From NCBI RefSeq assembly GCF_003344625.1, contig NZ_QPKJ02000002.1, forward strand, positions 310,001-374,000: a stretch of 64,000 bases of DNA, given 5' to 3'. Positions 1 through 8,391 of this stretch are shown piece by piece (position 1 is the first letter of the stretch; each line of letters starts with the position of its first letter). The translations under genes were made by a program, and so were the position numbers. Origin of the DNA: Solirubrobacter deserti (GTDB lineage Bacteria; Actinomycetota; Thermoleophilia; Solirubrobacterales; Solirubrobacteraceae). The notes beneath the pieces are model-generated. The model did not search any database and was not told the origin of the DNA. It saw nothing but the letters and a program-made list of their open reading frames with translations.

Positions 1-182
1 CGCTGAACTTCTCGGGCGAGGAGATCACCGGGTCCGTGCGCAGCGAGCACCTCCCGCCGGGCGCACAGCTGACGGGCATGTTCGACGACGCCGACCTGGG
101 CACCGTCGACGACCTGCGCTCCTTCAGCCTCACGCTCGGTCCGTACGCCGGCCGCTCGATACTGGTGACCCCGGCCGGCTGA
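1..182 (+). CDS. C-terminal end of a probable GH13 alpha-glucosidase/amylase (partial)
   Basis: The frame opens at base 3 and ends with TGA at 180-182, so only about the last 59 codons are present. The peptide contains LNFSGEEITG near its start and GRSILVTPAG at its end. This is the usual look of the small beta-sandwich that closes bacterial alpha-glucosidases and trehalose/oligo-1,6-glucosidases of family GH13 (family resemblance recalled, not searched). The catalytic barrel lies outside the window, so substrate cannot be stated. Third codon positions are nearly all G or C, as in the rest of the window. Confidence 0.6.
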   Translation, partial: LNFSGEEITGSVRSEHLPPGAQLTGMFDDADLGTVDDLRSFSLTLGPYAGRSILVTPAG

Positions 183-187
183 CTTCA

Positions 188-193
188 TAGAAT
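188..193 (+). promoter_or_regulatory. -10-like TAGAAT, leaderless start of the RsbW/GAF/PAS gene
   Basis: TAGAAT ends 8 bases before the ATG at 202. A -10 box at this distance puts transcription start at or next to the start codon. GTGACC at 165-170 is a weak -35 candidate with a 17-base spacer. Inferred from position only. Confidence 0.45.
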
Positions 194-201
194 CCGCGCC
201 G

Positions 202-1518
202 ATGCAAGCGTCGGCGGCCCGTGAGGACTGGGAGCTGCCCGCTGAGCCGGCAAGCGTCACGCTGGCCCGGGGCCGTGTGCGGGAGTTCGCCGAGGAGAAC
301 GGCGCCTCGGCCGCGGACGTCATCGATCTCACGCTCGCGGTGACCGAGGCGGTCACCAACTCGGTCATCCACGCCTTCATCGACCGCGAGCCGGGCCGTG
401 TGCGCGTGACCGTGAGCACCGCGGAGAACGAGCTGACCGTCGTGGTGACCGACAACGGGCGCGGGATGCAGCCGCGCGCCGACAGCCCGGGGCTCGGCCT
501 CGGGCTGCCGACGATCGGCCGGCTCGCCGCGCAGGTGGACCTGCGCGAGGCGCCCGGGGGCGGCACCGAGCTCTCGATGACGTTCGCGACGCCCGGCGTG
601 CGCGGGCCCGCCCGCGGCGGACGCGTGAGCGTGCGCGAGTCCGAGCTGCTGAGCGCCGTGTCGCGCGTCGCGGCCGGCGCGTGGCCGGGCGAGGGAGTCG
701 AGCGGCTCGTGGACCTGCTCGTCCCGGACGTCGCGGACGCGTGCGCGGTCGACGTGATCGGCGCCGGCGGCCAGCCGGAGCGCTTCGCGGGCCGCATCGA
801 CGGGTCCGACGAGCTGTCCGCGTGGCTGAGCCGGCTGCGGCCTCGCCCCGACGCCGCCCGCTCGGCGACCCGTGCCGCGCTGGAGGACGGGCGCCCCCAC
901 ATGTCCGAGCTGACGCTGGACCTGATCGAGCGGATCACCACCACTGCGCAGGACGCCACGACGATGGCCGCCACCGGCATCCGTTGGTGGGTCGTGATCC
1001 CGCTGCGCGAAGGCGACCGGCTGCTCGGCCTGCTGCACTTCGGCCTGCTGCCCGCCCGCGGCCGTCCCTCCGACGAGCTGGTGGCGTTCTTCAACGCGCT
1101 CGGCGAGCGCGCGGCGACCGGCCTCGCCCACACCCAGCTCATCACCGAGCTCCAGCGCGCCCGCCACCGCATCGAGCGCGTGCTCGACGTGCTCGCCGAG
1201 GCCGTGATCGTCCGCGACGGCGACTCGCGCCTGGTCTACGCCAACGAGGCCGCGGGCCGCCTGTTCGGCCTCGGCGTGAGCGAGCTGCGCGATCTCTCCG
1301 GCGAGGAGGTCTTCGGGCGTGCGGAGCCGATGACCCACGTCGACGGCCGGCCGCTCGAGCTCGACGAGCTGCCGTACCGGCGCCTGCTCGCCGGGCTTGA
1401 CGCGCCGCCGCTGCTGGTGCGCATGGGCGAGCGCTGGCTGCTGATCAAGACGTCGCTGCTCGACGAGGGCGAGCGGCTGGTGGTGTCCGTGATCGACGAC
1501 GTCACGCACGCGAGGTGA
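202..1518 (+). CDS. RsbW-like ATPase / GAF / PAS fusion regulator
   Basis: 438 residues in three parts. Residues 1-130 are a GHKL ATPase of the anti-sigma-factor serine kinase type: N box EAVTN (49-53), G1 DNGRGM (84-89), G2 GLGLGLP (97-103). There is no histidine phosphoacceptor region. About 150-310 looks like a GAF sensor domain and about 315-438 a PAS domain (VYANEAAGRLFGL). Family knowledge suggests partner-switching control of a sigma factor or its antagonist, here joined to two sensory domains. The usual order puts sensor domains before the kinase, so this ATPase-first arrangement is uncommon. There is no sigma factor or STAS antagonist next to it. The cytoplasmic location is inferred from the lack of membrane segments. 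Confidence 0.75.
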   Translation: MQASAAREDWELPAEPASVTLARGRVREFAEENGASAADVIDLTLAVTEAVTNSVIHAFIDREPGRVRVTVSTAENELTVVVTDNGRGMQPRADSPGLGLGLPTIGRLAAQVDLREAPGGGTELSMTFATPGVRGPARGGRVSVRESELLSAVSRVAAGAWPGEGVERLVDLLVPDVADACAVDVIGAGGQPERFAGRIDGSDELSAWLSRLRPRPDAARSATRAALEDGRPHMSELTLDLIERITTTAQDATTMAATGIRWWVVIPLREGDRLLGLLHFGLLPARGRPSDELVAFFNALGERAATGLAHTQLITELQRARHRIERVLDVLAEAVIVRDGDSRLVYANEAAGRLFGLGVSELRDLSGEEVFGRAEPMTHVDGRPLELDELPYRRLLAGLDAPPLLVRMGERWLLIKTSLLDEGERLVVSVIDDVTHAR

Positions 1519-1522
1519 ATCC

Positions 1523-1873
1523 ATGGCGTCCTACTCAGTCAACGAAGCCGGCGTGGCGCGAGCGCGCGAGCTGATCGACAAGCGCCAGTACGTCCTGGAC
1601 TCCGACTGGGGTGACTCCCAGCCGAACGCGGACGCCCAGAACGCGTACCTCGAGAAGCACTCCTGGGACGAGTACTCGGCCTGGCACCTCGGGCTCACCG
1701 AAGGCGCCAACGACGAGACCAAGGCTCGCTACGCGTTCGTCTACGGCGACTTCCGCCGCATCCACCGCTCGGGCCTGATCGCCTGCGTGTACCGCGCGGC
1801 CGAGTGGCGCCACAAGGACGTCGAGCTGGCCGCGCACGATCTCCTACAGCACCTGGACGACGTCAGCGGGTAG
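1523..1873 (+). CDS. conserved small hypothetical protein
   Basis: 116 residues, ATG four bases after the preceding stop, so probably co-transcribed with the regulator upstream. Acidic and aromatic-rich (SDWGDSQP, HSWDEYSAWHLG, KARYAFVYGDFRRIHRSGL), without a signal peptide or membrane segment. I recognise it as a type of short soluble protein widespread in actinobacteria but know no function for it. Codon use is typical of the window, so it is a real gene. Confidence 0.75.
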   Translation: MASYSVNEAGVARARELIDKRQYVLDSDWGDSQPNADAQNAYLEKHSWDEYSAWHLGLTEGANDETKARYAFVYGDFRRIHRSGLIACVYRAAEWRHKDVELAAHDLLQHLDDVSG

Positions 1874-1886
1874 CGGGCCGCCGCAT

Positions 1887-3401
1887 GTGCCGGATTGGCG
1901 ACTGTTGCCATGCGGACACGGCGCCCGCGGTCGTCGGCCATGGATCTTCACCTTGTTGACATGGCTTGTGCGCGGTGGGACGTTCGTCGTCGCGACGATG
2001 ATTCCCGAAGCAGCAGCGACGATCGGAGCTTTGCTGGCCCTCACCGGGCAAGCCGCGCAGGGCGGCCCGCCGCCCGTGGCGCCGAGCCCCAACGCCTGCG
2101 TTCCCGGCACGGGCTCCCGCAACTGGTGCGGAGACGGCCGACTCGGCACCGAGGCCAAGCTCGCCGGACCGATGGACGTGGCCTCCGCGCGCGACGGTGC
2201 GCTGTACGTGGCCGACACGCTCAACAACGTCATCCGGCGCATCACGACGGACGGCGTCATCCACACGATCGCCGGCGACGCCGTCGCCGACGCGATGCAG
2301 CCCGTCGAGCCGGCGGCGACGGCCGCGTTCTCCGGTCCGCGTGGGGTCAGCGCGGCCAACGACGGGTCCGTGCTGGTGGCCGACACCGGCCACAGGGCGA
2401 TCCGCCGCATCGCTGCTGACGGCACCGTGACCGTCATCCTCGGCGGACCGGGCCAGTACCAGCTGCGGCGGCCCGAGGACGTGGTCGCCCTCCCGAACGG
2501 GGCGTATCTGGTCGTGGACGGTGGTGCCAACAAGGTCCTGCGCGTCGAACCCGATGGCACCGTCCTGCGCGTCGCCGGCGTTCGCAGCGGCCGGCCGGGG
2601 TTCACCCGCCGCGTCCTGCGGGGCCCGACGTCGCCGCTGCGCGCGCCCGTGCAGGTCGCGCCGCTCGCCGGCGGCGCTCTGCTGATCGCGGACTTCGGCA
2701 ACGGCTCCGTGCGCTGGTTGCGGACGGACGGCCGGTTGCAGACGCTCGCGCGCTTCACGCGTAGCCGCGCGCCCCGCGGGGTCGTAGCGTCCGGCGGCAA
2801 AGTGCTCGCGTCGTCCGCGGGCGGTGTGGTGGAGTTCACGCGCGGCAACGCCGTCACGCCCGTGGCCGGCACGGGACGGCCCGGTTTCACCGCCGACACG
2901 GGCCCTGCGCTCTCGACTCCGCTCAACTATCCCGCGCAGATGACGCTCGCCGCCGACGGCACGCTGATCATCGCCGAGCCGGGCAGCGACCGAATCCGCC
3001 GGGCACGCGTGGGCTCGCTCACGACGATCGCGGGCACGGACACGCCGCTCCCCGCGGGGGCCGCGACCGCGACCGCGAGCGTGTCCCGGGGGTGCGCCGG
3101 CTATCACCCGCGCTTCCACATCTTCGACTTCCTCCCGTTCACGGACTCGGTGATGCGGGCGACCGTGCGCCGAGTTCCCCTGAAGCTCACGACCTCTCGC
3201 GCGGCGCGCGTGGCGGTGCGGCTCGACTACGGAAGCGTCCGCAAGGCCCGCAGGCACCTGGGAACGGTGCGCAACGGCAGCCGGACGGTCGTCTTGCACG
3301 CGCGCCTCAGACGTGGGCGGGTGTATGTGGCCCGGATCGACGCCCGCTCCGTGGGCGACAACGTCACGCGCTGCGCGACGCGTCGCGTCAGAGCCGCCTG
3401 A
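1887..3401 (+). CDS. secreted NHL-repeat beta-propeller protein
   Basis: Repeated NHL blades are clear: GPMDVASARDGALYVADT, NNVIRRITTDG, GPRGVSAANDGSVLVADTG, AIRRIAADG, ending near residue 385 with RIRRARVGSLTTIAGTD. A basic C-terminal region of about 110 residues with paired cysteines follows. The longest frame starts at GTG 1887. ATG 1998 gives a better secretion signal (IPEAAATIGALLALTGQAAQ) and is an equally good start. NHL propellers are mostly protein- or ligand-binding scaffolds; no catalytic residues can be assigned. One of four secreted propeller proteins in this window. The stop overlaps the next ATG by one base. Confidence 0.8.
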   Translation: MPDWRLLPCGHGARGRRPWIFTLLTWLVRGGTFVVATMIPEAAATIGALLALTGQAAQGGPPPVAPSPNACVPGTGSRNWCGDGRLGTEAKLAGPMDVASARDGALYVADTLNNVIRRITTDGVIHTIAGDAVADAMQPVEPAATAAFSGPRGVSAANDGSVLVADTGHRAIRRIAADGTVTVILGGPGQYQLRRPEDVVALPNGAYLVVDGGANKVLRVEPDGTVLRVAGVRSGRPGFTRRVLRGPTSPLRAPVQVAPLAGGALLIADFGNGSVRWLRTDGRLQTLARFTRSRAPRGVVASGGKVLASSAGGVVEFTRGNAVTPVAGTGRPGFTADTGPALSTPLNYPAQMTLAADGTLIIAEPGSDRIRRARVGSLTTIAGTDTPLPAGAATATASVSRGCAGYHPRFHIFDFLPFTDSVMRATVRRVPLKLTTSRAARVAVRLDYGSVRKARRHLGTVRNGSRTVVLHARLRRGRVYVARIDARSVGDNVTRCATRRVRAA

Positions 3402-4033
3402 TGGAGCGCCTGATCGAGCAGAGCCCGCCGACCGCGACCAACGGCCACGGCCAGATGGAGCAGCCGCCGGGCCGGGTGCGGCGGACGTTCAGCCAGCTCA
3501 ACCTCGTGGTGCTCGCCGCGCTGACGCTCGGCGGCGCGGCCGCGACGCTGCTGTTCCAGCTCGCGCCAGAGCTGGCGCCGGATCCCGGCGACAACGTCGG
3601 GGCGAACGTGAGCGTGGTGGCGCTCGAGCGCGGCGCCACCGTTCGATCGTGGATCGAGCGCAACTTCCACGGCGACCAGGAGGCGGCGGAGAAGCGCCGC
3701 TACGAACACGAGCTCGACTATCAGGGCGAGCTGATCGCCGTGCACGTGGCCGTGGACGGACACAAGCACAAGGACGTCTCGCTGCGCTACGCGATGTTCG
3801 ACGCCGACACCCACGAGCCGGAGCCGTTGCCGAGTTTCGCTCGCTACCACGTCATGGACGTCAACGCTCCGAGCCAACGCTCCGTGCAGCTGATGTTCGT
3901 CCCCGACCTCAAGGACGAGGGCAAGCTGTTCGTGCGTGTGGAGCTGTCGGACGAGTCGGGGTTGCTCGCGGTCGCCGATAGCGGCACGATCGTCAGGGGC
4001 AAGATGCGGACCCGGCCCGCGCCGACCACCTGA
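3401..4033 (+). CDS. membrane-anchored hypothetical protein
   Basis: 210 residues. The ATG shares its A with the TGA of the NHL gene, so the two are translationally coupled. A short cytoplasmic N-terminus is followed by one membrane helix at about residues 33-53 (LVVLAALTLGGAAATLLFQL). The rest is an extracytoplasmic domain that reads as a beta-sandwich (LIAVHVAVDGHKHKDVSLRY ... SVQLMFVPDLKDEGKLFVRV). I do not recognise a family. Coupling to a secreted propeller suggests the two act together at the cell surface (inference). Confidence 0.7.
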   Translation: MERLIEQSPPTATNGHGQMEQPPGRVRRTFSQLNLVVLAALTLGGAAATLLFQLAPELAPDPGDNVGANVSVVALERGATVRSWIERNFHGDQEAAEKRRYEHELDYQGELIAVHVAVDGHKHKDVSLRYAMFDADTHEPEPLPSFARYHVMDVNAPSQRSVQLMFVPDLKDEGKLFVRVELSDESGLLAVADSGTIVRGKMRTRPAPTT

Positions 4034-4148
4034 CACGCGACCGCGTGCCCAATCGGGCCGCGTCTGATTTCGACCGGCGGTCCATACAGCGGACCGCCTC
4101 CGCCGGACAGGATCGACGGCGGGTCCAATCGAACGAGAGAGGGAACTC

Positions 4149-6941
4149 TTGCAACGCTCTTTCAGCGCGCTGGCGATGGCCGGTGCGGTGACGCTGCTCG
4201 CGGCTGCGCCCGCGGGAGCGGTGAACACGGTCACGACGGCCAACGGCGCCAACTGGCAGATCCATGATGCGGCGCCACCGATCTTGGACAGCGGGTCGAT
4301 CCGGGCGATCACCGACAATGCGTTCTACGGCTTCGGCGGCATCCGGGTCAATGTGGCGGGCATCCCCGCGAGCGACCCCACCGGGCGGCTCAACGGCGAG
4401 CTGATGCGCGGCTTCGGGCTGACCTACGACGGCGACGAGTCGTTCGCCACGACGACGCCCGTCGGGCTCGGCGGCGTGGCCATCAGCCGCACGATCAAGG
4501 TCTCCAAGCCGGGGAACTGGACGCGCTGGCTGGACACGTTCGCGAACACGACCGGCCGCGCGGTCACGGTCGACGTCACCTTCGGCGGCTCCGCGGGCCA
4601 GAACTCCGGCAGCAACCAGAGCAGGGTCACCGGCACTTCGTCCGGGGACACGGCGATCGACAACACCGACCGCTGGGTCGCGATCAACTCGCCCAACGCG
4701 TCCGGGATGAGCACGCGTGGCCCGTCCGCGGTCGTGATCGGCTCCACCACGGGCACGTCGAACTTCCAGCGCGACCCGTTCGGCGCACCGCTGCCCACGT
4801 CCGGCCTCGAGGCCAACTTCTACGGCTACCGCAACACGCTCACGCTCGCGCCGGGCGAGACCGAGTCGCTGCTGCGTTTCGTCGTCGCGGGCCGCACGGA
4901 GACGGCGCAGACGAGCGGCGCGCAGACCGCGACGGTCACGACCGCCGCGACCGGCCTCGCCGGTGCGCCGGACCTCGCCGGGCTGAGCGCGAGCGCGCTG
5001 TGCACCGTCACGAATTTCCAGCTCGCTCAGGACTGCGCGACCACGCCCGTCCCGCCGCTGCCGACGCTGCCCGAGGCCAAGCCGAAGACCACGTCCGCGG
5101 GCTATGACGTGGTCGACAAGTCGATCACGCAGCTCGTCGCGGACATGGAGTCCGGCCTGACCACGTCGCAGGAGATCACGCGCGCGTACCTGGACCGGAT
5201 CGAGGCCTACGACAAGGGCCAGTTCGGCTTCCACGCGTTCATCACGGTCGCCAAGGACGCGATGGAGCAGGCCGCCGCGGCCGACGCCAAGCGCGCAGCG
5301 GGGGTCAAGGGCGACCTGCTCGGCGTACCGGTCGTGATCAAGGACCTCTACGACACCAAGGACATGCCGACCACCGACGGCTCGCTCGCGTTCGAGGGCT
5401 GGCAGCCCAAGCGCGACGCCTTCCAGGTCGCCAAGCTGCGTGAGGCCGGCGCGATCATCCTCGGCAAGGGCAACATGTCCGAGTTCGCCAACTCCGGCTC
5501 CTACAGCGAGTCCGGCTACGGCATGGTGTGGAACGCGTTCAAGCCGTCCAAGACGTCGCTCGGCTCATCCGGTGGCTCCGCCGTCGCGGTGGCGACCAGC
5601 ATGGCGGCGTTCGGCATGGGCTCGCAGACCGGCGTGTCCCTGTACGCGCCGTCCACCGGCGCCTCGCTCGTCACGCTGCGCGGCACGGACGGCATCGCGT
5701 CCGGCGCGGGCGTCATGCCGCTCACCTGGCTGCAGGACTTCGCGGGCCCGATGGCGCGCACCACGTCCGACATCGCCCGCATCCTCAACGCCACGACCGG
5801 CACCGACCCGGACGACCTGTTCACGCTCCACAACAACGCGGGCGCCAAGCGCCCAGCCGACTACAAGACCGCGCTCGACGCCAACGCCCTCAAGGGCAAG
5901 CGGATCGGCTACCTGCCCGCCGCGTTCACCGGCTCGCCCAGCTACGGCCAGAGCGACGGCACGATGGAGGCGGTCACGGCGCGCTTCGCCGACATCCAGG
6001 CCGCGGGCGCGACGATGGTCGAGCTCACCACCAACCCGCCGAGCGGCCCCGCCACCGGCACGCTCACCGGCAACCGCACGGAGGAGGGCTGGCAGCAGTA
6101 CTTCGACCTGCACGAGAACCCGCCGTACACGACCGCGTCGGGCATCCTGAGCTCGCCCAAGGTCCTGCCGTACAACCGCCAGACGGTCCCGGTCCGCCCG
6201 CGCATGACAGCCGAGGACATCCAGAAGGTCCTCACCGCCCGCGACGGCTACAAGGACCGCATCAAGGCCTGGATGGACGAAAACAACGTCGACGCCGTCG
6301 TCTACCCGGGCTTCCGCTCCGACGTCTACGACAACGACGGCGCCCAGACGCTCTCCAGCGACCGCAACAGCGGCGTGCTCACGTCCAACGTCGGCCTGCC
6401 GACCTTGGTCCTGCCGGTCGGCGCGAACCCGCACGGCGACCCGATCTCGATCCAGTTCGTCGGCCGCGCGTTCGACGACGCGAAAATGCTCGGCTTCGGC
6501 TACGCGCTCGAGCGCCAGCTCGGCGGCGCCGGCCACATCGCCCCGACGACCGCGCCGCGGCTCACGTTCGCCAAGGACACCACCGGCACGGTCGGCGGGA
6601 CGGTCCCGGCGACGCTGAACCTCACGCTGGGCGAGCCGGCCAAGTTCCAGCCGTTCATCCCGGGCGTCGAGCAGGAGTACACGGCGTCCACGACGGCCGG
6701 CGTGATCTCCACGGCGGGTGAGGCGACGCTGACGGTGTCCGAGCCGGGCCACCTGGCCAACGGGCCGTTCAGCCTCGCGGAGCCGCTGCGCGTGGAGACG
6801 ACGCCCGCGTCCTGGACCGGGCCGGTCTCCAACGCGTCGGTGGACATCACGTTCAAGCAGCTGATCAAGCGCACCGACCCGCTGCGGACGGGCACCTACA
6901 GCAAGACGCTCACGTTCACGCTGAGCACCACGACGCCCTAG
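4149..6941 (+). CDS. secreted amidase-signature enzyme with N- and C-terminal accessory domains
   Basis: 930 residues. The TTG start at 4149 has a GAGGGA ribosome-binding site 5' of it; ATG 4176 is an alternative. Signal peptide at 1-24 ending AAPAGA. Residues about 25-310 are an unassigned beta-rich domain. About 320-815 is an amidase-signature hydrolase: Lys398 in VVIKDLYDTKDMPTTDGS, the serine loop GSSGGS at 472-477, and Ser497 in GSQTGVSLYAPSTG as the likely nucleophile. The usual GTDTGGS around the nucleophile is altered to GSQTGVS, so substrate range may differ. The last ~110 residues are a beta module also found at the end of the protein at 14998-16419. The enzyme hydrolyses amides (family knowledge); substrate unknown. 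Confidence 0.8.
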   Translation: MQRSFSALAMAGAVTLLAAAPAGAVNTVTTANGANWQIHDAAPPILDSGSIRAITDNAFYGFGGIRVNVAGIPASDPTGRLNGELMRGFGLTYDGDESFATTTPVGLGGVAISRTIKVSKPGNWTRWLDTFANTTGRAVTVDVTFGGSAGQNSGSNQSRVTGTSSGDTAIDNTDRWVAINSPNASGMSTRGPSAVVIGSTTGTSNFQRDPFGAPLPTSGLEANFYGYRNTLTLAPGETESLLRFVVAGRTETAQTSGAQTATVTTAATGLAGAPDLAGLSASALCTVTNFQLAQDCATTPVPPLPTLPEAKPKTTSAGYDVVDKSITQLVADMESGLTTSQEITRAYLDRIEAYDKGQFGFHAFITVAKDAMEQAAAADAKRAAGVKGDLLGVPVVIKDLYDTKDMPTTDGSLAFEGWQPKRDAFQVAKLREAGAIILGKGNMSEFANSGSYSESGYGMVWNAFKPSKTSLGSSGGSAVAVATSMAAFGMGSQTGVSLYAPSTGASLVTLRGTDGIASGAGVMPLTWLQDFAGPMARTTSDIARILNATTGTDPDDLFTLHNNAGAKRPADYKTALDANALKGKRIGYLPAAFTGSPSYGQSDGTMEAVTARFADIQAAGATMVELTTNPPSGPATGTLTGNRTEEGWQQYFDLHENPPYTTASGILSSPKVLPYNRQTVPVRPRMTAEDIQKVLTARDGYKDRIKAWMDENNVDAVVYPGFRSDVYDNDGAQTLSSDRNSGVLTSNVGLPTLVLPVGANPHGDPISIQFVGRAFDDAKMLGFGYALERQLGGAGHIAPTTAPRLTFAKDTTGTVGGTVPATLNLTLGEPAKFQPFIPGVEQEYTASTTAGVISTAGEATLTVSEPGHLANGPFSLAEPLRVETTPASWTGPVSNASVDITFKQLIKRTDPLRTGTYSKTLTFTLSTTTP

Positions 6942-7999
6942 AGGGGAAGCGTCGCGCTGATCGTCGTGCCGGCTCCAGGTCTGCTCGAGACCTGGAGCCG
7001 GCCGCGCAGCGCCTCGACGCGGTCACGCAGGCCGACGAGCCCTGAGCCGTCGGCGAGCGCCGCACCGCCACGACCGTCGTCGGCGACGGACAGCGCCAGC
7101 TCGTCGCCGTCGACGATCGCCGTCACGCGGATCACGGACGCCTCCGCGTGCTTGACCGCGTTCGTGATCGCCTCGGCGATCACGTAGTACGCGGCGACCT
7201 CGATCGCCTCCGGCAGCCGGCCTTCGACCACGTCGTACTCGACCGGCACGGGGGAGCGGGTCGCGAGCATGCCGACCGCGGCGTACAACCCGCGCGAGAG
7301 CGCCGCGGGATGCAGCCCGCGCGCGAGCTCGCGCAGCTCCTCGAGCGCGGCGCCGAGCTCGTCGATCACGGGGTCCAGCTCCGGTGTGTCCAGCTTGGAC
7401 CGCAGCATCCGCAGCGTCAGCCGCGCCGCCACCAGCCGCTGCTGCGCGCCGTCGTGCAGGTTGCGCTCGAGCCGCTTGCGCTCGGCGTCCGCCGTGCGCA
7501 CCAGCCGCTCGCGCGACTCCAGCAGCCGCTCGCGTGCATCCGCGCTCGCGAGCGCCAGAGACGCGAGCTGCGCGAACTCGGTCAGCTTCTCCTCGGCGTC
7601 GGCCGGGAGCCGTTCGCCCCCGAACGCCGCCAGCAGCAGCGCGCCCCACACCGCGTCCTCGACGATCACGGGCGTCGCCGCGCCCTCGCGCAGCCCGTGC
7701 ATCTCCGTGCCCGTCCGCTCGTACTCGTCGAAGCGCGCCGGCAGCCCGGTGTTGCGCACGAGCGTGAGCGCCCCGCCCGCGCCGAGCGGGAACACCGTGC
7801 CGGCCGGGAACGCGTCCACGCTGCCCCAGCGCCCGGCGATCGTCGCGCCGCCGTCCGCGAAGCGCACGACGGCGGCGGCGCTCACGCCGCACACCTGCGC
7901 GGCCTGCTCGCTGATGGCCGCGAACACGTTCGCCGGCGACGCCCCGTGCGCGACGAGCACGGCGATGTCCCGCAGCGCGGTGGCTACTCCCCGGGCCAC
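6938..7999 (-). CDS. GAF-domain sensor histidine kinase, NarL/DesK type
   Basis: 353 residues from a GTG at 7999 that overlaps the stop of the upstream VOC gene by 16 bases. The frame stays open further upstream but there reads as low-complexity Arg/Pro-rich sequence and is not credible. Residues 1-155 are a GAF-like sensor. His182 lies in RLERNLHDGAQQRL, the HisKA_3 motif. The ATPase has N box AEAITNAVKHA (Asn280), ADDGRGG (306-312) and GSGLVGLRDRV. No membrane segments, so a soluble kinase. No response regulator adjoins it, so it is an orphan kinase here. Ends tail-to-tail with the amidase, sharing four bases. Confidence 0.82.
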   Translation of the reverse strand: MARGVATALRDIAVLVAHGASPANVFAAISEQAAQVCGVSAAAVVRFADGGATIAGRWGSVDAFPAGTVFPLGAGGALTLVRNTGLPARFDEYERTGTEMHGLREGAATPVIVEDAVWGALLLAAFGGERLPADAEEKLTEFAQLASLALASADARERLLESRERLVRTADAERKRLERNLHDGAQQRLVAARLTLRMLRSKLDTPELDPVIDELGAALEELRELARGLHPAALSRGLYAAVGMLATRSPVPVEYDVVEGRLPEAIEVAAYYVIAEAITNAVKHAEASVIRVTAIVDGDELALSVADDGRGGAALADGSGLVGLRDRVEALRGRLQVSSRPGAGTTISATLPL

Positions 8000-8355
8000 G
8001 GCAGGTGCGGCGGGGCCGACATGACCTCCACGCGGTGGCCGGCGGGGTCGCGCACGAACGTCCGCGGCGCGTCCCACGCGTTCGAGCCCTCGGTCAGCTC
8101 GTAGCCGGCTTCGGTGAGCGCCCGCAGGACGGCCTCGTAGTCGGGCGCGACGATCGCGACGTGCCCCTCGCGCGCGGGGCGCGACGGATCGTCGCTGGGC
8201 GCGTAGTGGATCTGCGTGCCCTCGCGCTCGACCCACGTGTAGCGGTCGCGCAGCATCGGCGGCGGGACCATCTCGGTGAACCCGAGCAGCGCCCAGAACG
8301 CGACGCAGTCGGCGACCTGGTCGGGGGCGATCTCGAGCGTGACGTGTTGCAGCAC
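7984..8355 (-). CDS. VOC (glyoxalase/dioxygenase-fold) protein
   Basis: 123 residues, GTG start. One VOC module with paired beta-alpha-beta-beta-beta repeats: MLQHVTLEIAPDQV at the start and TFVRDPAGHRVEVMSA near the end. Metal-ligand candidates are His4 and the C-terminal Glu of HRVEVM. The family includes glyoxalase I, fosfomycin-resistance enzymes and extradiol dioxygenases; the sequence does not decide between them. First gene of a two-gene unit with the histidine kinase, which it overlaps. Confidence 0.75.
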   Translation of the reverse strand: MLQHVTLEIAPDQVADCVAFWALLGFTEMVPPPMLRDRYTWVEREGTQIHYAPSDDPSRPAREGHVAIVAPDYEAVLRALTEAGYELTEGSNAWDAPRTFVRDPAGHRVEVMSAPPHLPWPGE

Positions 8356-8362
8356 GGCGCGG

Positions 8363-8368
8363 AGCGTA
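8363..8368 (-). promoter_or_regulatory. -10-like TACGCT before the VOC gene
   Basis: On the minus strand TACGCT ends 7 bases before the GTG at 8355, predicting a leaderless transcript. The same hexamer occurs before 20328 and 60365. Confidence 0.45.
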
Positions 8369-8391
8369 CTCCGCGCCGTGTGCGAGCGCCC

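Noticed and set aside
4149..6941. Amidase as a catalytically dead member because GTDTGGS is changed to GSQTGVS
   Set aside because: The Lys, the serine loop and the nucleophile-position Ser are all kept, so activity is plausible; noted only as a variation.
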